Of a DNA stretch of 48,106 bases, positions 1 through 9,027 are shown piece after piece. Position 1 is the first letter of the stretch, and each line of letters begins with the position of its first letter. The translations under genes and the position numbers were made by a program. The notes under the pieces are model-generated. The model was not told the origin of the DNA, made no database searches, and saw only the letters and a program-made list of their open reading frames with translations. This stretch comes from Elusimicrobium minutum (GTDB lineage Bacteria; Elusimicrobiota; Elusimicrobia; Elusimicrobiales; UBA9959). The stretch lies in assembly GCA_020723765.1 (NCBI GenBank), contig DYIF01000017.1, positions 1 to 48,106 of the forward strand, in the 5' to 3' direction.

Positions 1-750
1 GTAGGAGTTGCGATCCCGATAAGAAGGGAACTGAAACAAAAAATCATTCTTCCTCCTTGGATGCCGTTATTTGTAGGAGTTGCGATCCCGATAAGAAGGG
101 AACTGAAACACGCTATACTCGGCATCGCTTTTAACAAAAGAAATGTAGGAGTTGCGATCCCGATAAGAAGGGAACTGAAACCCCCATTTGCACTGGCTGT
201 CCATTTTGGGAAAGCCAGTAGGAGTTGCGATCCCGATAAGAAGGGAACTGAAACTCTTTTAAGAAGCCCTTCTGCTAGGCACTGGCTTTCGTAGGAGTTG
301 CGATCCCGATAAGAAGGGAACTGAAACGGATTCGCGGGACAACTAAATTTCTCCCCTGCCCCATGTAGAAGTTGCGATCCCGATAAGAAGGGAACTGAAA
401 CAAATGGATGTTGATAGTATTATTGGGCTCAAAGAAGTAGGAGTTGCGATCCCGATAAGAAGGGAACTGAAACTTTAGAAACCAATCCTCTTTCCAAATT
501 TCAGTATCGTAGGAGTTGCGATCCCGATAAGAAGGGAACTGAAACTTGCGGAAGTGCATGTTTTAAATTCTCTTTCCCATCGTAGGAGTTGCGATCCCGA
601 TAAGAAGGGAACTGAAACTTTAAAACTTTTTCTATTTTTTCGGCGGATTTTTGGTAGGAGTTGCGATCCCGATAAGAAGGGAACTGAAACTTTATTTGGT
701 TGGGTCAAAAAGATATGGTAAAGATGTAGGAGTTGCGATCCCGATAAGAA
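1..750 (+). CRISPR. CRISPR array, distal (trailer) end
   Basis: Ten intact 37-nt repeats start at 1, 73, 145, 218, 291, 365, 437, 509, 582 and 654. Each begins GTAGGAGTTGCG and ends GGGAACTGAAAC. An eleventh copy at 726-750 matches only its first 25 nt. The ten spacers are 35-37 nt and unique. The repeat at 365 has one G-to-A change at its fifth base. A degenerate last repeat marks the leader-distal end, and the 3' GAAAC resembles the crRNA 5' handle of many class 1 (type I/III) systems. So transcription should run left to right, with leader and cas genes left of the window. The window begins exactly on a repeat, so the array is probably longer. No cas gene is visible; the type is inferred only from the repeat. 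Confidence 0.97.
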
Positions 751-1032
751 AATGGAATGGTTGGAAGCATTTGAGGAAATGGAAGCATTAGAATGGTTGA
801 GGAGTTAAGGTTTAAATATATTGATAATTTTAAACTTTAAACATTAAGCTTTAGACTTGATACTTTTAGTTCCGGTCGTGCAACTTTGAACTTTAGACTT
901 GTAACTTGTAAGCCCTATTCTTTAATCTCTACTCTCTATTCTCTCCCATTAGACTTTAAACATTGAACTTTGAACATTGACTTTGAACTTGCAACTTTGA
1001 ACATAGAACATGTCGTGGTTCGGTTAATTAAA
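751..1032. repeat. Gene-free stretch with low-complexity repeat text
   Basis: This region lies between the CRISPR array and the terminator and holds no convincing gene. 752-808 reads as an 18-codon ORF ending in TAA (MEWLEAFEEMEALEWLRS), in frame with the truncated CRISPR repeat and built from two copies each of GAATGGTTG and GGAAGCATT. From about 825 to 1013 the sequence is made of imperfect repeats of phrases such as AACTTTGAACATTGAAC and TAGACTTGTAACTTG. 913-961 (CCCTATTC to CATTAGACTTTAAAC) recurs in inverted form at 16617-16672. It looks like a dispersed intergenic repeat family, not coding sequence. No promoter stands out. Confidence 0.65.
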
Positions 1033-1069
1033 ATAAAAACGGCGGAGGGTTTGGCTCCGCCGTTTTTAT
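1033..1069. terminator. Strong bidirectional intrinsic terminator
   Basis: A 15-bp perfect stem (arms 1033-1047 and 1055-1069, GC-rich core CGGCGGAG/CTCCGCCG) has a 7-nt loop and A/T tracts on both sides. On the minus strand it sits 26 nt past the stop of the last gene of the LPP20/kinase operon, so it should end that transcript. On the plus strand it could stop read-through from the CRISPR array. Confidence 0.9.
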
Positions 1070-1094
1070 TTTTTTGCCGGTTTCAATATTTAGT

Positions 1095-1745
1095 TTAACT
1101 CTTTTTGTCCGCTTCGGCTTTCTTTTCGGTTGTTTTATCGTATATACCCAATATCTCTTTCTCTCTCGCCCTTTGTTTTTCTACCATACTATCCATTTCT
1201 TTGAACATATTTTCCGCTTTTTCTTTAACAAACATATAGTGTTTTTCTTCGAGAGTTTTCCTTAACGAGTTTTTATATTGGTCGTAAAAATTATTTTCTA
1301 AATTAAGATAAGCTAAAGAGTAAAAAGCTTTGGTCTCCGGGTCTTGCCATCTGTCTATTATTCTTACGCCAATTAGAACCTCATCTACAAACTCTCTTCG
1401 AGCGACTTCAATAAGCTCATTCACATTACCTTTTTGGGGATCGACGTAATCTTTATTGTTGCCGTAGTAGTCTTTATATAGTTTTTCCACATGAGTTCTT
1501 ATTTGAGAAGCTATTTCGGTTCTCCCTCTCGAATCAGCCGCTTCCCTCATAAGCATGGTGTGAGGTATATACTCCGAAATACCGACTCCGTAGTAGATAA
1601 ACGGAGAGTCTTTTTTAAACGCCTCCCCCCCTTTCATAACCCATTCGGGAGCGTTTTTAAGGTTCAAGGCCTGCGGCTCGTATTTTCTATTGGAAGCGCA
1701 GGCGGTCATTAATAGTCCCATTGCGATTAACGCTATTTTTTTCAT
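1095..1745 (-). CDS. LPP20-like outer-envelope lipoprotein
   Basis: A 216-residue lipoprotein. The signal peptide ends in lipobox LMTAC (Cys16), and the residues after it (ASNRK) lack the inner-membrane retention Asp, so outer-membrane sorting is likely. Residues 32-150 (PEWV, then IYYGVG, AADSRGRTEIASQIRTHVE, later DRWQDPETKAFYSLAYLN) follow the LPP20/FlgP-type pattern: a small alpha/beta domain seen in envelope and flagellar-associated lipoproteins. The C-terminal 60 residues are charged and helical, probably coiled coil. It is the last gene of the seven-gene operon, 9 nt after the previous gene and just before a strong terminator. Family membership is inferred from pattern; a role in bridging or sensing the envelope is only inference. 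Confidence 0.82.
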   Translation of the reverse strand: MKKIALIAMGLLMTACASNRKYEPQALNLKNAPEWVMKGGEAFKKDSPFIYYGVGISEYIPHTMLMREAADSRGRTEIASQIRTHVEKLYKDYYGNNKDYVDPQKGNVNELIEVARREFVDEVLIGVRIIDRWQDPETKAFYSLAYLNLENNFYDQYKNSLRKTLEEKHYMFVKEKAENMFKEMDSMVEKQRAREKEILGIYDKTTEKKAEADKKS

Positions 1746-1754
1746 TTTTTCCTC

Positions 1755-3170
1755 CTATTTGTAATAATTTTTTAGTTTTTCAACTAAAATCTTTGAGGCC
1801 TTCTTTAAGGTTTTGTCCGCTGAGTCGGAGAGAGCGTTTTGGCCGGAGCTTCCGTATCCGGTTTCGCCCGGCCCTTCTTCGGCGACGACCATATTCATAT
1901 CTATCACGGAATAAAGGTATATATAACTTTGAGAAGACGCCCTGTATAAATTATAATCGGCGAGTTTTTCGCTTTGAGCGTCTATTTTTATCAATAAATA
2001 ATAATCAAGATTTTCTTGCGATAATTTGGCCAACAAAGAATTGATGTCTTTTTCTTTTTGTTCGTTTCTTAGTATCGGGTCGAAACCGGAAGAGTTTATG
2101 GCGGATTTTATTATGTCGTTGGAGCCGTTGTAATCGGAAGAATTAAGTTTAACTTTAAAAACAACGGTTTTGTTCCTATGGAGAGTAATCCTTAAGGAAT
2201 TTGTTTTTAGAAAAGGATAATCCGAGGCGTATTCGCTTAAAACCGGCTCGGCGATTATCTGGGTTTCTTTGTAATAAGGGTCTATTTTGGATATATTTAT
2301 TTCCACTCTTCCGTCCTTGGCGGATTTGGCCTTGTCGGAATACAACTCGGCTCTACCTCTTACGCATTCGAATTTGACGGGAAGGTTTTCAATCGGAGCA
2401 TTTTTAAAATAAGCGGTGACATAAGGGGTTTTGTTCAAAAGCCTTCCGGATGCGGAGTATATGAATTTTTCGTCTGGCAAGACGAGATTTATAGAGTAAG
2501 AGATTTCTTGTATTTTGGAATCGAAAAACATCTCGGCGTCCAAATTTTTTTCCTCGTTGTCTTCTTTTATTCTTATTTTTATCGGTATGTCTTTAAAGTA
2601 TTCTCTTTTTAGCGAGTATCCTTTTGAGAAATCGGAAAGGGCGTTTAGGTATTTTCCGTTTTTAAAGTTTTTCTCGCCGTTTAAAGCGTAATCGTTAATT
2701 GCCGATATCCTTTTGTTTTCCTCCTCCAAGACGAGACGGTCGTAATCGGATTTGTCCAAATAAACTATGACCGTTACGGTTTTGTTGTTTGGGTAAAAAT
2801 CGTAATACTCTATTTTTCTACCTTTAAGTATGGAGTCTGCGCGAGTATTTATTATGTAGTCTATCTTTTCTTCTATTTGTTTTTTGTTCAAATTCAATAT
2901 CGAAACGAAATCGGATTTAACATAAACTTTTATGGACCTTAAAAGAGAATCGGTAGCCAAATCTTCCGCTTGGCGCCTTGCGGCTTGTATGTCTCCGTTT
3001 TTTATCTTCGCCGTCCCCTCCCCCATGTATATGTCTATGTTGTTTCTCGAGCGATACCTTTTAATTTCTTTTTTTATGGCGGCGTACTCCTCTTTATCGG
3101 GGTAAGAGAATAGGAGCACGCCGCAGCCTATAACGGTAAAAATTAAAACGCTATATTTTATATATTTCAT
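1755..3170 (-). CDS. LPP20/FlgT-like membrane-anchored envelope protein
   Basis: 471 residues with one hydrophobic N-terminal segment (about 5-22). VIGC at residues 13-16 could be a lipobox, but the hydrophobic run continues past it, so it may be an ordinary membrane anchor. The outside domain starts with a segment (about 47-140: YMGEGTAKIKNGDIQAARR, AEDLATDSLLRSIKVYVKS) typical of LPP20/FlgT-like N-terminal domains, ending in a predicted beta strand (TVTVIVYLDKSDY). The middle (210-330) looks beta-rich and Ig-like. The end (about 345-471: VFKVKLNSSDYNGSNDII, YYLLIKIDAQS, ADKTLKKASKILVEKL) resembles the CsgG/LpoB-type fold that reports on Ser/Thr-rich or helical envelope assemblies. It overlaps the FHA gene by 20 nt and precedes the LPP20 lipoprotein, so translation is probably coupled. 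Confidence 0.7.
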   Translation of the reverse strand: MKYIKYSVLIFTVIGCGVLLFSYPDKEEYAAIKKEIKRYRSRNNIDIYMGEGTAKIKNGDIQAARRQAEDLATDSLLRSIKVYVKSDFVSILNLNKKQIEEKIDYIINTRADSILKGRKIEYYDFYPNNKTVTVIVYLDKSDYDRLVLEEENKRISAINDYALNGEKNFKNGKYLNALSDFSKGYSLKREYFKDIPIKIRIKEDNEEKNLDAEMFFDSKIQEISYSINLVLPDEKFIYSASGRLLNKTPYVTAYFKNAPIENLPVKFECVRGRAELYSDKAKSAKDGRVEINISKIDPYYKETQIIAEPVLSEYASDYPFLKTNSLRITLHRNKTVVFKVKLNSSDYNGSNDIIKSAINSSGFDPILRNEQKEKDINSLLAKLSQENLDYYLLIKIDAQSEKLADYNLYRASSQSYIYLYSVIDMNMVVAEEGPGETGYGSSGQNALSDSADKTLKKASKILVEKLKNYYK

Positions 3171-5370
3171 AATTACCTCTATCGGTGTTCTTTTTAAATT
3201 CCACTCCCGGAATTAGGACTTCGTCTAAAATCTTGAAAATTTTAAAACCTTCGTAAGTAAAAAGGGTAAAATCGAAATCCCCATCTTGGCAAACCGATAT
3301 AAATCCGTTTAAAATCTTAAATTTCAACTTATTGGTTTCATTCGGAATTAAAACGGCCGTAAAATCTTTGGATTTCAAGAACAAAAATTTGGAATTCAAA
3401 GAATTGTCCGAATAAATTTTGGCGAAAATCGGATATCTATAGGATACTTTAATATTAGAATCCGTTTTTAATTCTTCGACGATTATCGGAGCTTCGTTTA
3501 TAAAAACGCCGTTCTTGGAATCGACATTTTTGACAAAAAACTTTTCTTGTTCAAAGACTATTTTCAAATGGCTGTCTCTGGATACGAAATCGTATAAGAG
3601 ATTAATGTCGGGTTTTTTAATGTTTTCTCTAAAAATTTCCACTTCTTTTTTAAAAAAAAGATATAAAGGAGCCGAAGCGTTTAGGTTATTCGGGTTTATA
3701 AAAGATAATTTCAAAGATTTTATTGAGCGAGTATTATTCAAGTCTTTATATAACATGTCCAGTTTTTTGTTGCGGAGATCGGTTTTTATTATTGTTTCAA
3801 CGGCTTTTTCTAAATTTAAATTCTTTATCATATTCAAAACTTCCGAGTATTCCTTTTCCTGCCTAACGGTTATTTCTTCGGCTTTTTCTTTTATTTCTTC
3901 AAACCCTATTCTTTTGTTTTCTTCCACGTAATAATTTTCTCCGACGATTTCGGATATCAATCTTTTCGCTTCTTCCGCTTTCCCTTCGGATATCAGCATA
4001 TTCGCTTTTATCTGTTTTTTCTTAATTTCGACTTCTTTTATAAACAAATCGATCTCGTTCATCTCTATTTTTTTCTTTATTTTATATAGTTCTTCCATCT
4101 CTTGGTCGTCGGGGATGATTCCTTTCAAATATTTGGCAAGTATGTTTTTAAATTTCAAAAAAGCGTTTTGAGCTTCATTGACGTTTCCTTTGGTAACGAA
4201 GTTAAGCCTTTCGTTTAAAGCGGAAAGCGAAGGGTCGTTTAGAAAACAAAGATAGGAATCCATTATCTCTTTTGCGACTATGAAATCGCCGTTTTTAAGA
4301 TACTCTTCTACCCTCTCTTTATCCAAACCCCATTTTTCTTTTTTAACAACGGAGTATTCGTTAAAAAAATCTTCCGATTCATTATGGTTTAGAAGCGATT
4401 TAATTTTCGATAATTTTTTCTCTTCTTCCACGGATAACTCCCCGGTCTTATCCCATTTTTCTTTCAAAGATTTCAAAGCCAAAAAAGCGTTTTCGGCTTC
4501 CTCCGGGTTATTAAAAGTTATAAATTCCAGTTTATGTTTCATCTCTTTAAGCTCTTCGTAGTTTAAAAATTCAAGCTTATCCATCAAGGCTTTTGCGGAA
4601 ACAAATCTGCCGTTTTCGATAAAATCTTTAAATTCGGATTTAAATTTTTTAAACTTAAAAAAATAATATGATTTTAAAGCTAACTTATACAAAAACTTAA
4701 GAATTAAAAAAAACAAAATAAAGCTTATTACGCCGAAGGTTATCGCGGATAGGTATTTTACCAAAGCGTAGAAAAATTTTATCAAGTTTTCAAAAAAAGG
4801 CTTTGTAAAAATAGCGGAAGACTCAACTACGCTGTTTTTCGATACAGAATCGACTATCTTTAATTCTATTTTTCCTTTCCAAAAATGTCCGGGGACGGAA
4901 GAATAAAAACATTGGGCGTAGTAATTAGGAGCGACTTCCTGAGTGGCCGATTTTATCAAAACGGAAGGGTCTTTTATGACGTTCATTCTGGCTAAGTATT
5001 TGTTTATTCTCTCGACCGTTTTTTTTCTCTCTTCCTCGTTTATGACCACCTTCCACCCGTCGTATAAATATAACTGGGCGTTTATCAAACTTCTCATCCT
5101 CTGGACAAAATCCCTCTTACTCCCTTCTATTCTGCCGATGGAACCGACCCAGCCTTTCAGTTTCTTCTCCTTTATTTTTTGGCTTAAATCTTTCCCCATA
5201 TTCATAATGGATTCTTCGTAATTCACGGCGATGGGGATTTTTTTGTATTCGTAATTGTAATACAAGTATCCGTATATAAAAGTAGAAACCGCCAATGCTC
5301 CCAAAGCAATTTTAATGAAATTTAAGAATTTATTTTCGTAAATTATTTTTTTGACTAAATTCGAATACAT
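3151..5370 (-). CDS. Two-pass membrane protein with cytoplasmic FHA domain
   Basis: 739 residues. Transmembrane segment 1 lies at about 19-39, an outside domain at about 40-195, transmembrane segment 2 at about 205-235, then a long helical and coiled-coil cytoplasmic region to about 560 containing two similar blocks (FxSAKALMDKLEFLNYEEL and FIVAKEIMDSYLCFLNDPS) that look like internal duplication. An FHA-like domain follows (about 570-655) with the signature VSRDSH...VKNVDSKNGVFIN, matching the usual phosphothreonine-binding SRxH and SxNG motifs. The start at 5370 lies 41 nt inside the kinase gene but is preceded by GGAGGAGG at ideal spacing, which settles it. FHA domains bind phosphothreonine, so the kinase encoded next to it is the obvious partner. 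The outside domain is not recognised. Confidence 0.8.
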   Translation of the reverse strand: MYSNLVKKIIYENKFLNFIKIALGALAVSTFIYGYLYYNYEYKKIPIAVNYEESIMNMGKDLSQKIKEKKLKGWVGSIGRIEGSKRDFVQRMRSLINAQLYLYDGWKVVINEEERKKTVERINKYLARMNVIKDPSVLIKSATQEVAPNYYAQCFYSSVPGHFWKGKIELKIVDSVSKNSVVESSAIFTKPFFENLIKFFYALVKYLSAITFGVISFILFFLILKFLYKLALKSYYFFKFKKFKSEFKDFIENGRFVSAKALMDKLEFLNYEELKEMKHKLEFITFNNPEEAENAFLALKSLKEKWDKTGELSVEEEKKLSKIKSLLNHNESEDFFNEYSVVKKEKWGLDKERVEEYLKNGDFIVAKEIMDSYLCFLNDPSLSALNERLNFVTKGNVNEAQNAFLKFKNILAKYLKGIIPDDQEMEELYKIKKKIEMNEIDLFIKEVEIKKKQIKANMLISEGKAEEAKRLISEIVGENYYVEENKRIGFEEIKEKAEEITVRQEKEYSEVLNMIKNLNLEKAVETIIKTDLRNKKLDMLYKDLNNTRSIKSLKLSFINPNNLNASAPLYLFFKKEVEIFRENIKKPDINLLYDFVSRDSHLKIVFEQEKFFVKNVDSKNGVFINEAPIIVEELKTDSNIKVSYRYPIFAKIYSDNSLNSKFLFLKSKDFTAVLIPNETNKLKFKILNGFISVCQDGDFDFTLFTYEGFKIFKILDEVLIPGVEFKKNTDRGNYEIYKI

Positions 5371-6292
5371 TTTTAACCTCCTCCAAAGACGGCCTTAAAT
5401 CCGGGTTAGGGTCTAAACATTTGTCTATAATTTCGCAAATTTCTAACGGAAGAGCCGAAACGGCATCTTTTAACGGAATGTACGATTTTTTTTCCTTTTG
5501 GTATATTATGTCCATTCCGCTTCCTTTAAAAGGCGGCTCGCCAGCCAACAATTCGTAAGCTAAAACTCCCAAAGAATATATGTCGCTTTTAAAAGAATGC
5601 CTTCCCAAGTGTTGTTCGTAAGCCATATACAAAGGAGTTCCGAAGAAATCTTTTCCGGTCAATGCGGTTACGGTGTTTTTTATTTCGAAAGCGATGTCGA
5701 AATCGGTAAGTTTTATCGTGTTTTTTTCGTCTATCATGACATTGGAAGGTTTTATGTCCCTGTGAACGATATTTTTGGAGTGAGAATAAATCAAAGCTTC
5801 GCAGAGAGCCGAGCATATCTCGGCTGTTTGAAAGAGATCTAAATTGCCTTTTTCGGATATTATTTTGTATAAGTCTTTGCCTTTAATAAATTCCATCGCC
5901 ATGTTTATTTTGCCTCCGATAATATGTAAGTCGTATATCTTGACTATGTTTTTATGGTCGAATGTTTTTAAAATGTTTATTTTTTTGTATATCTTCTCCA
6001 GTTCTTTTGTCCCCAGATTTATTTCTTCTTTAAAAACCTTCAATGCGAATTTAAAACCCGGGTTAGATTTATAATAAGCTTCCTTTATTACCGCCATCCC
6101 CCCGCTCGATATTTCTCTTAATATTACGATATCCGATTCGCGATTTGATACCGCGACCGTTTCGTTAGGGTCTTTATCCGGCTCTTTGTATCTCTTAACA
6201 GATTCGGCTTCGTCTCCCAATTTTACCATAGTTCCGCACAAATCGCAGTAATGACCGTCCGGCACATCTTGTTTGCAATTTCTACAAATCAT
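5330..6292 (-). CDS. Zinc-ribbon Ser/Thr protein kinase with altered motifs
   Basis: 320 residues. An N-terminal zinc ribbon (Cys3, Cys6, Cys16, Cys19) is followed by a Hanks-type kinase domain (about 53-312). Seen directly: glycine loop SSGGMAV, ATP-binding Lys85 (FALK), catalytic HRDIKPSN at 177-184 and activation segment GTPLYMAYEQ. Three usual signatures are changed: DFG is DFD (197-199), the helix-C Glu position reads Lys, and APE is AYE. The catalytic Asp and metal-binding Asp remain, so it may be an active atypical kinase or a regulated near-pseudokinase. There is no transmembrane segment, unlike PknB-type kinases. SD GGAGGG sits 4 nt before ATG. It overlaps the FHA gene downstream and the DnaJ-cysteine-rich gene upstream (4 nt), suggesting a stoichiometric module. 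Confidence 0.9.
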   Translation of the reverse strand: MICRNCKQDVPDGHYCDLCGTMVKLGDEAESVKRYKEPDKDPNETVAVSNRESDIVILREISSGGMAVIKEAYYKSNPGFKFALKVFKEEINLGTKELEKIYKKINILKTFDHKNIVKIYDLHIIGGKINMAMEFIKGKDLYKIISEKGNLDLFQTAEICSALCEALIYSHSKNIVHRDIKPSNVMIDEKNTIKLTDFDIAFEIKNTVTALTGKDFFGTPLYMAYEQHLGRHSFKSDIYSLGVLAYELLAGEPPFKGSGMDIIYQKEKKSYIPLKDAVSALPLEICEIIDKCLDPNPDLRPSLEEVKNVFEFSQKNNLRK

Positions 6293-9027
6293 TTTCCCTC
6301 CGACTCGGACTTTCCAATTATTTTTTTAGAAATATCGGAAAGCGAAGAGGCGATTTCCGAGATTTTATTCGCGTTTATTTTTTCGTAATCCGCGTTATTG
6401 CATTCGTATGCGATTATCCCCACTTCGTCATATTCCTTTAAGTATTCTATTTTTACGGTCTTTTTGGAATCGAAAGGCAAATAAACCTTGCCATTATTTT
6501 CTATAATGTAATCCAAAAAAGCCTTTCCCAATGTTTCTACGATTTTACCCGCTTTAATTAAAAGTATTCCGTACAATCCTTTAGATTCGGCGAGTTTATA
6601 TAGTTCTTTCGCCGTTTTTTTAACGGATTCGTCGGATTTTACGGATGTTATAAAAGCGAGTCTTCTCGTGAGCTCTTGAGAAGAATATAAAGCCAATACG
6701 GATTCATCCGAAATTTTTTTCAACTCTTCAATCTTTTTATTTAAACCATTTTTATTTTTCCAAGAAAAAGAAAAATAAAAAATCAAAGATAATACGAACA
6801 AAACGATCAAGTAATCGATTCTCATATAATAAATCCAAAGATTTGTCCATAAATAAACGAAGAAAAACGTAAAATAAACCGCAATTTTAAACCGTCTAAA
6901 TTTAAAACCGTTCATCGGCAAAAACAAAAACAAGAAAGAAGAGAAAAGGAAATTTAAAGAAATGTTGGAGATAAGATATCCGATATAATAACTTTCTTTG
7001 GAAACCCGATATAAATATAAAACGAAAAATAAAATGTTTGAAATCCATAAATATTTGGATATCAAACCCCTTTGCGAGTTATAAATTTTTTCTAAAAAAT
7101 CTTTGGGATTTTGTTTTTTTTCTTCCTCTTCGGAATTTTCTTTTTTGTCTTCAATTTTGACTATGGATCCGTTGCGAATCGAGATCTCCGGGAAATAGCC
7201 GGATAATTCGGCGGAAATCTTTAAAGCGCATTCGAAAGATTCGTAATCCTCGGCTTTAAGGGATTTTTCCAAAAAAGCATATACTTTTTCGTAAAATTCG
7301 CCGATAATCAAAAAAGCGTAAAATAACTCCGTCTCTCCCTTTTTGCGGCAGATATCTTTTATTCTTTGGACAAGGTCAAAAAACTCCAAACTCCATTTTT
7401 TAAGGTCGGTATCCGATAAAGGTTTTATTCGCGTATCGTATATTTTATTAAAAACCAATAAAAGGATAACGCCGAAAACCTCGGTTTTCTTTAACAACTC
7501 TTCGGCTTTTGAAAATAACATTTCCAAAGGATAGTTTTCGGAAATCATTTTTAAAAACAAAGAACTCGCCGATAAAGATATCAAAACGGAATCTTTTGTC
7601 GTTTCTTGCAAAATAACCAATTTTTTTTCGGCCCCGGCGATGTCGTTTTTCTCGACATCTTCGGATATTTGAAAAGACAATGAATCGTTAAATTCTTTTA
7701 CCGGGTCGGAAGCGGAATATATGGAAATTTTTTCTCCGTCTTCGCTAAACAGAAAAACTTCGTAATTTTTATCTTCGTATAAATACTCTATTTTATAAAC
7801 GTCGATTTTAAAAAATTCGGTTTTTTCCAAAACGCTTCTTTCTCCGGAAGTCGCGGAGAATTCTTTTTTAAAAGAATTATTTTTATTATCTTCTATTTCA
7901 CCGTATTTTAAACTCAAATCAGGGTGAGGAATATTTATTTTAAAAGAGCCCAAATCGTCGGTTATTAAAGAAATAAATCCGCTCGGGTTTAGTTCTTCGA
8001 AAGAATCTCCGTATAAATAAGGAGATTTAACGAAAAGATTCTCGGGATATAAGTTTTTTATGTCGGTAAAAAATTCTTTTTTGGAAAAAGAAGCGTCGAC
8101 ATAAAGGTTTTTTATAAGCCTGCCCTCTCCTTCGCATTTTCGGCAAACGACCTTCCCGCTACCATCGCATTTTTTGCAGTTTACCGTTCCTCTTCCCAAA
8201 CAATAATGGCATACCGAGCTTCCCCGTCCATTACATTTATCGCATGTAAGATACCCCGATCCCAGGCAGGTTTTGCATACGACCGTTCCGCTTCCCCCGC
8301 ATACGGAACACACTTCCGTAATGTCGCCTGAAGAGTAGTTTTTTATAAAACCTTTACCGTCGCATCCGGAGCAAGTTTCTCTTCCGTTTCTACAAGAATA
8401 ATTTTTGCATTTAATTCTTCCTTTACCGTCGCATTTAATACAAATTACGCTTCCTCTGCCCGAGCAAACTCCGCATTCCACCATACCTTTGCCCGAACAA
8501 TCCGAACACCGCACTTTCCCCGCTCCGCCGCAGTCCTCGCAGTCGAAAACCTCGAATGTGCCGGGAATATCGTATTGGAATGAAGTTTCTTTAAATTCTT
8601 TGGGTACGGACAGGTTTTTCTCGTTCCATAGCAAGTATTTTCCCATATCTATCTTGTTTTTCGGATAATCAAAGCCGGAATAAGGCCTTATTTTTTCCAA
8701 AACCTCTCTTTTTTCGTTTAATACGGAAATTTTTACCGAGTAGTAAGGGATAAGTTTTGCGGATTTTATTACGGCTTTGTCGAAAAGGTCTTTATGATTA
8801 TGATAAGGGATAGAATCGACCCATTCGTTTAGCCGTTTCTTCAAAAAATCAATTTGATCTTGGGAGAGTTCTTTCGATTTAAAAATTTCTTTGGATATTA
8901 TTTTTTCGGCTTCGTTAAAATCGAAGTTTTTTTGATTTAATTTTTCTCCGCAATTTTTGCAATAATTGCTAACCGTTCTGTTGGCGGTATTGCATATATG
9001 GCAGTTTAATATCTTTTCAAATACCAT
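6289..9027 (-). CDS. Membrane protein with 12 DnaJ-type CxxCxGxG motifs
   Basis: 912 residues. An N-terminal zinc ribbon (CHIC...CKNC, about 9-31) precedes a remarkable cysteine region (about 160-310) with eleven CxxCxGxG motifs and one variant (CKNYSCRNG), roughly every 11 residues. DnaJ itself has four, paired on two zincs, so this could bind about six zincs in an elongated hairpin. There is no J domain. The middle region (330-640) is mixed and unrecognised. About four transmembrane helices lie between 670 and 770, followed by a C-terminal soluble domain to 912. Such cysteine domains bind unfolded protein or act as thiol/zinc scaffolds in other families. Encoded between the unknown 209-residue protein (11-nt overlap) and the kinase (4-nt overlap). 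A client-binding or redox-sensing role is inference. Confidence 0.8.
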   Translation of the reverse strand: MVFEKILNCHICNTANRTVSNYCKNCGEKLNQKNFDFNEAEKIISKEIFKSKELSQDQIDFLKKRLNEWVDSIPYHNHKDLFDKAVIKSAKLIPYYSVKISVLNEKREVLEKIRPYSGFDYPKNKIDMGKYLLWNEKNLSVPKEFKETSFQYDIPGTFEVFDCEDCGGAGKVRCSDCSGKGMVECGVCSGRGSVICIKCDGKGRIKCKNYSCRNGRETCSGCDGKGFIKNYSSGDITEVCSVCGGSGTVVCKTCLGSGYLTCDKCNGRGSSVCHYCLGRGTVNCKKCDGSGKVVCRKCEGEGRLIKNLYVDASFSKKEFFTDIKNLYPENLFVKSPYLYGDSFEELNPSGFISLITDDLGSFKINIPHPDLSLKYGEIEDNKNNSFKKEFSATSGERSVLEKTEFFKIDVYKIEYLYEDKNYEVFLFSEDGEKISIYSASDPVKEFNDSLSFQISEDVEKNDIAGAEKKLVILQETTKDSVLISLSASSLFLKMISENYPLEMLFSKAEELLKKTEVFGVILLLVFNKIYDTRIKPLSDTDLKKWSLEFFDLVQRIKDICRKKGETELFYAFLIIGEFYEKVYAFLEKSLKAEDYESFECALKISAELSGYFPEISIRNGSIVKIEDKKENSEEEEKKQNPKDFLEKIYNSQRGLISKYLWISNILFFVLYLYRVSKESYYIGYLISNISLNFLFSSFLFLFLPMNGFKFRRFKIAVYFTFFFVYLWTNLWIYYMRIDYLIVLFVLSLIFYFSFSWKNKNGLNKKIEELKKISDESVLALYSSQELTRRLAFITSVKSDESVKKTAKELYKLAESKGLYGILLIKAGKIVETLGKAFLDYIIENNGKVYLPFDSKKTVKIEYLKEYDEVGIIAYECNNADYEKINANKISEIASSLSDISKKIIGKSESEGK

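Noticed and set aside
182-290. Two neighbouring spacers share GCACTGGCT
   Set aside because: Only 9 nt are shared; too short to claim a common target.
61-708. Open reading frames on both strands inside the CRISPR array
   Set aside because: They arise from translating the repeat (for example VAIPIRRELK) and have no start signals.
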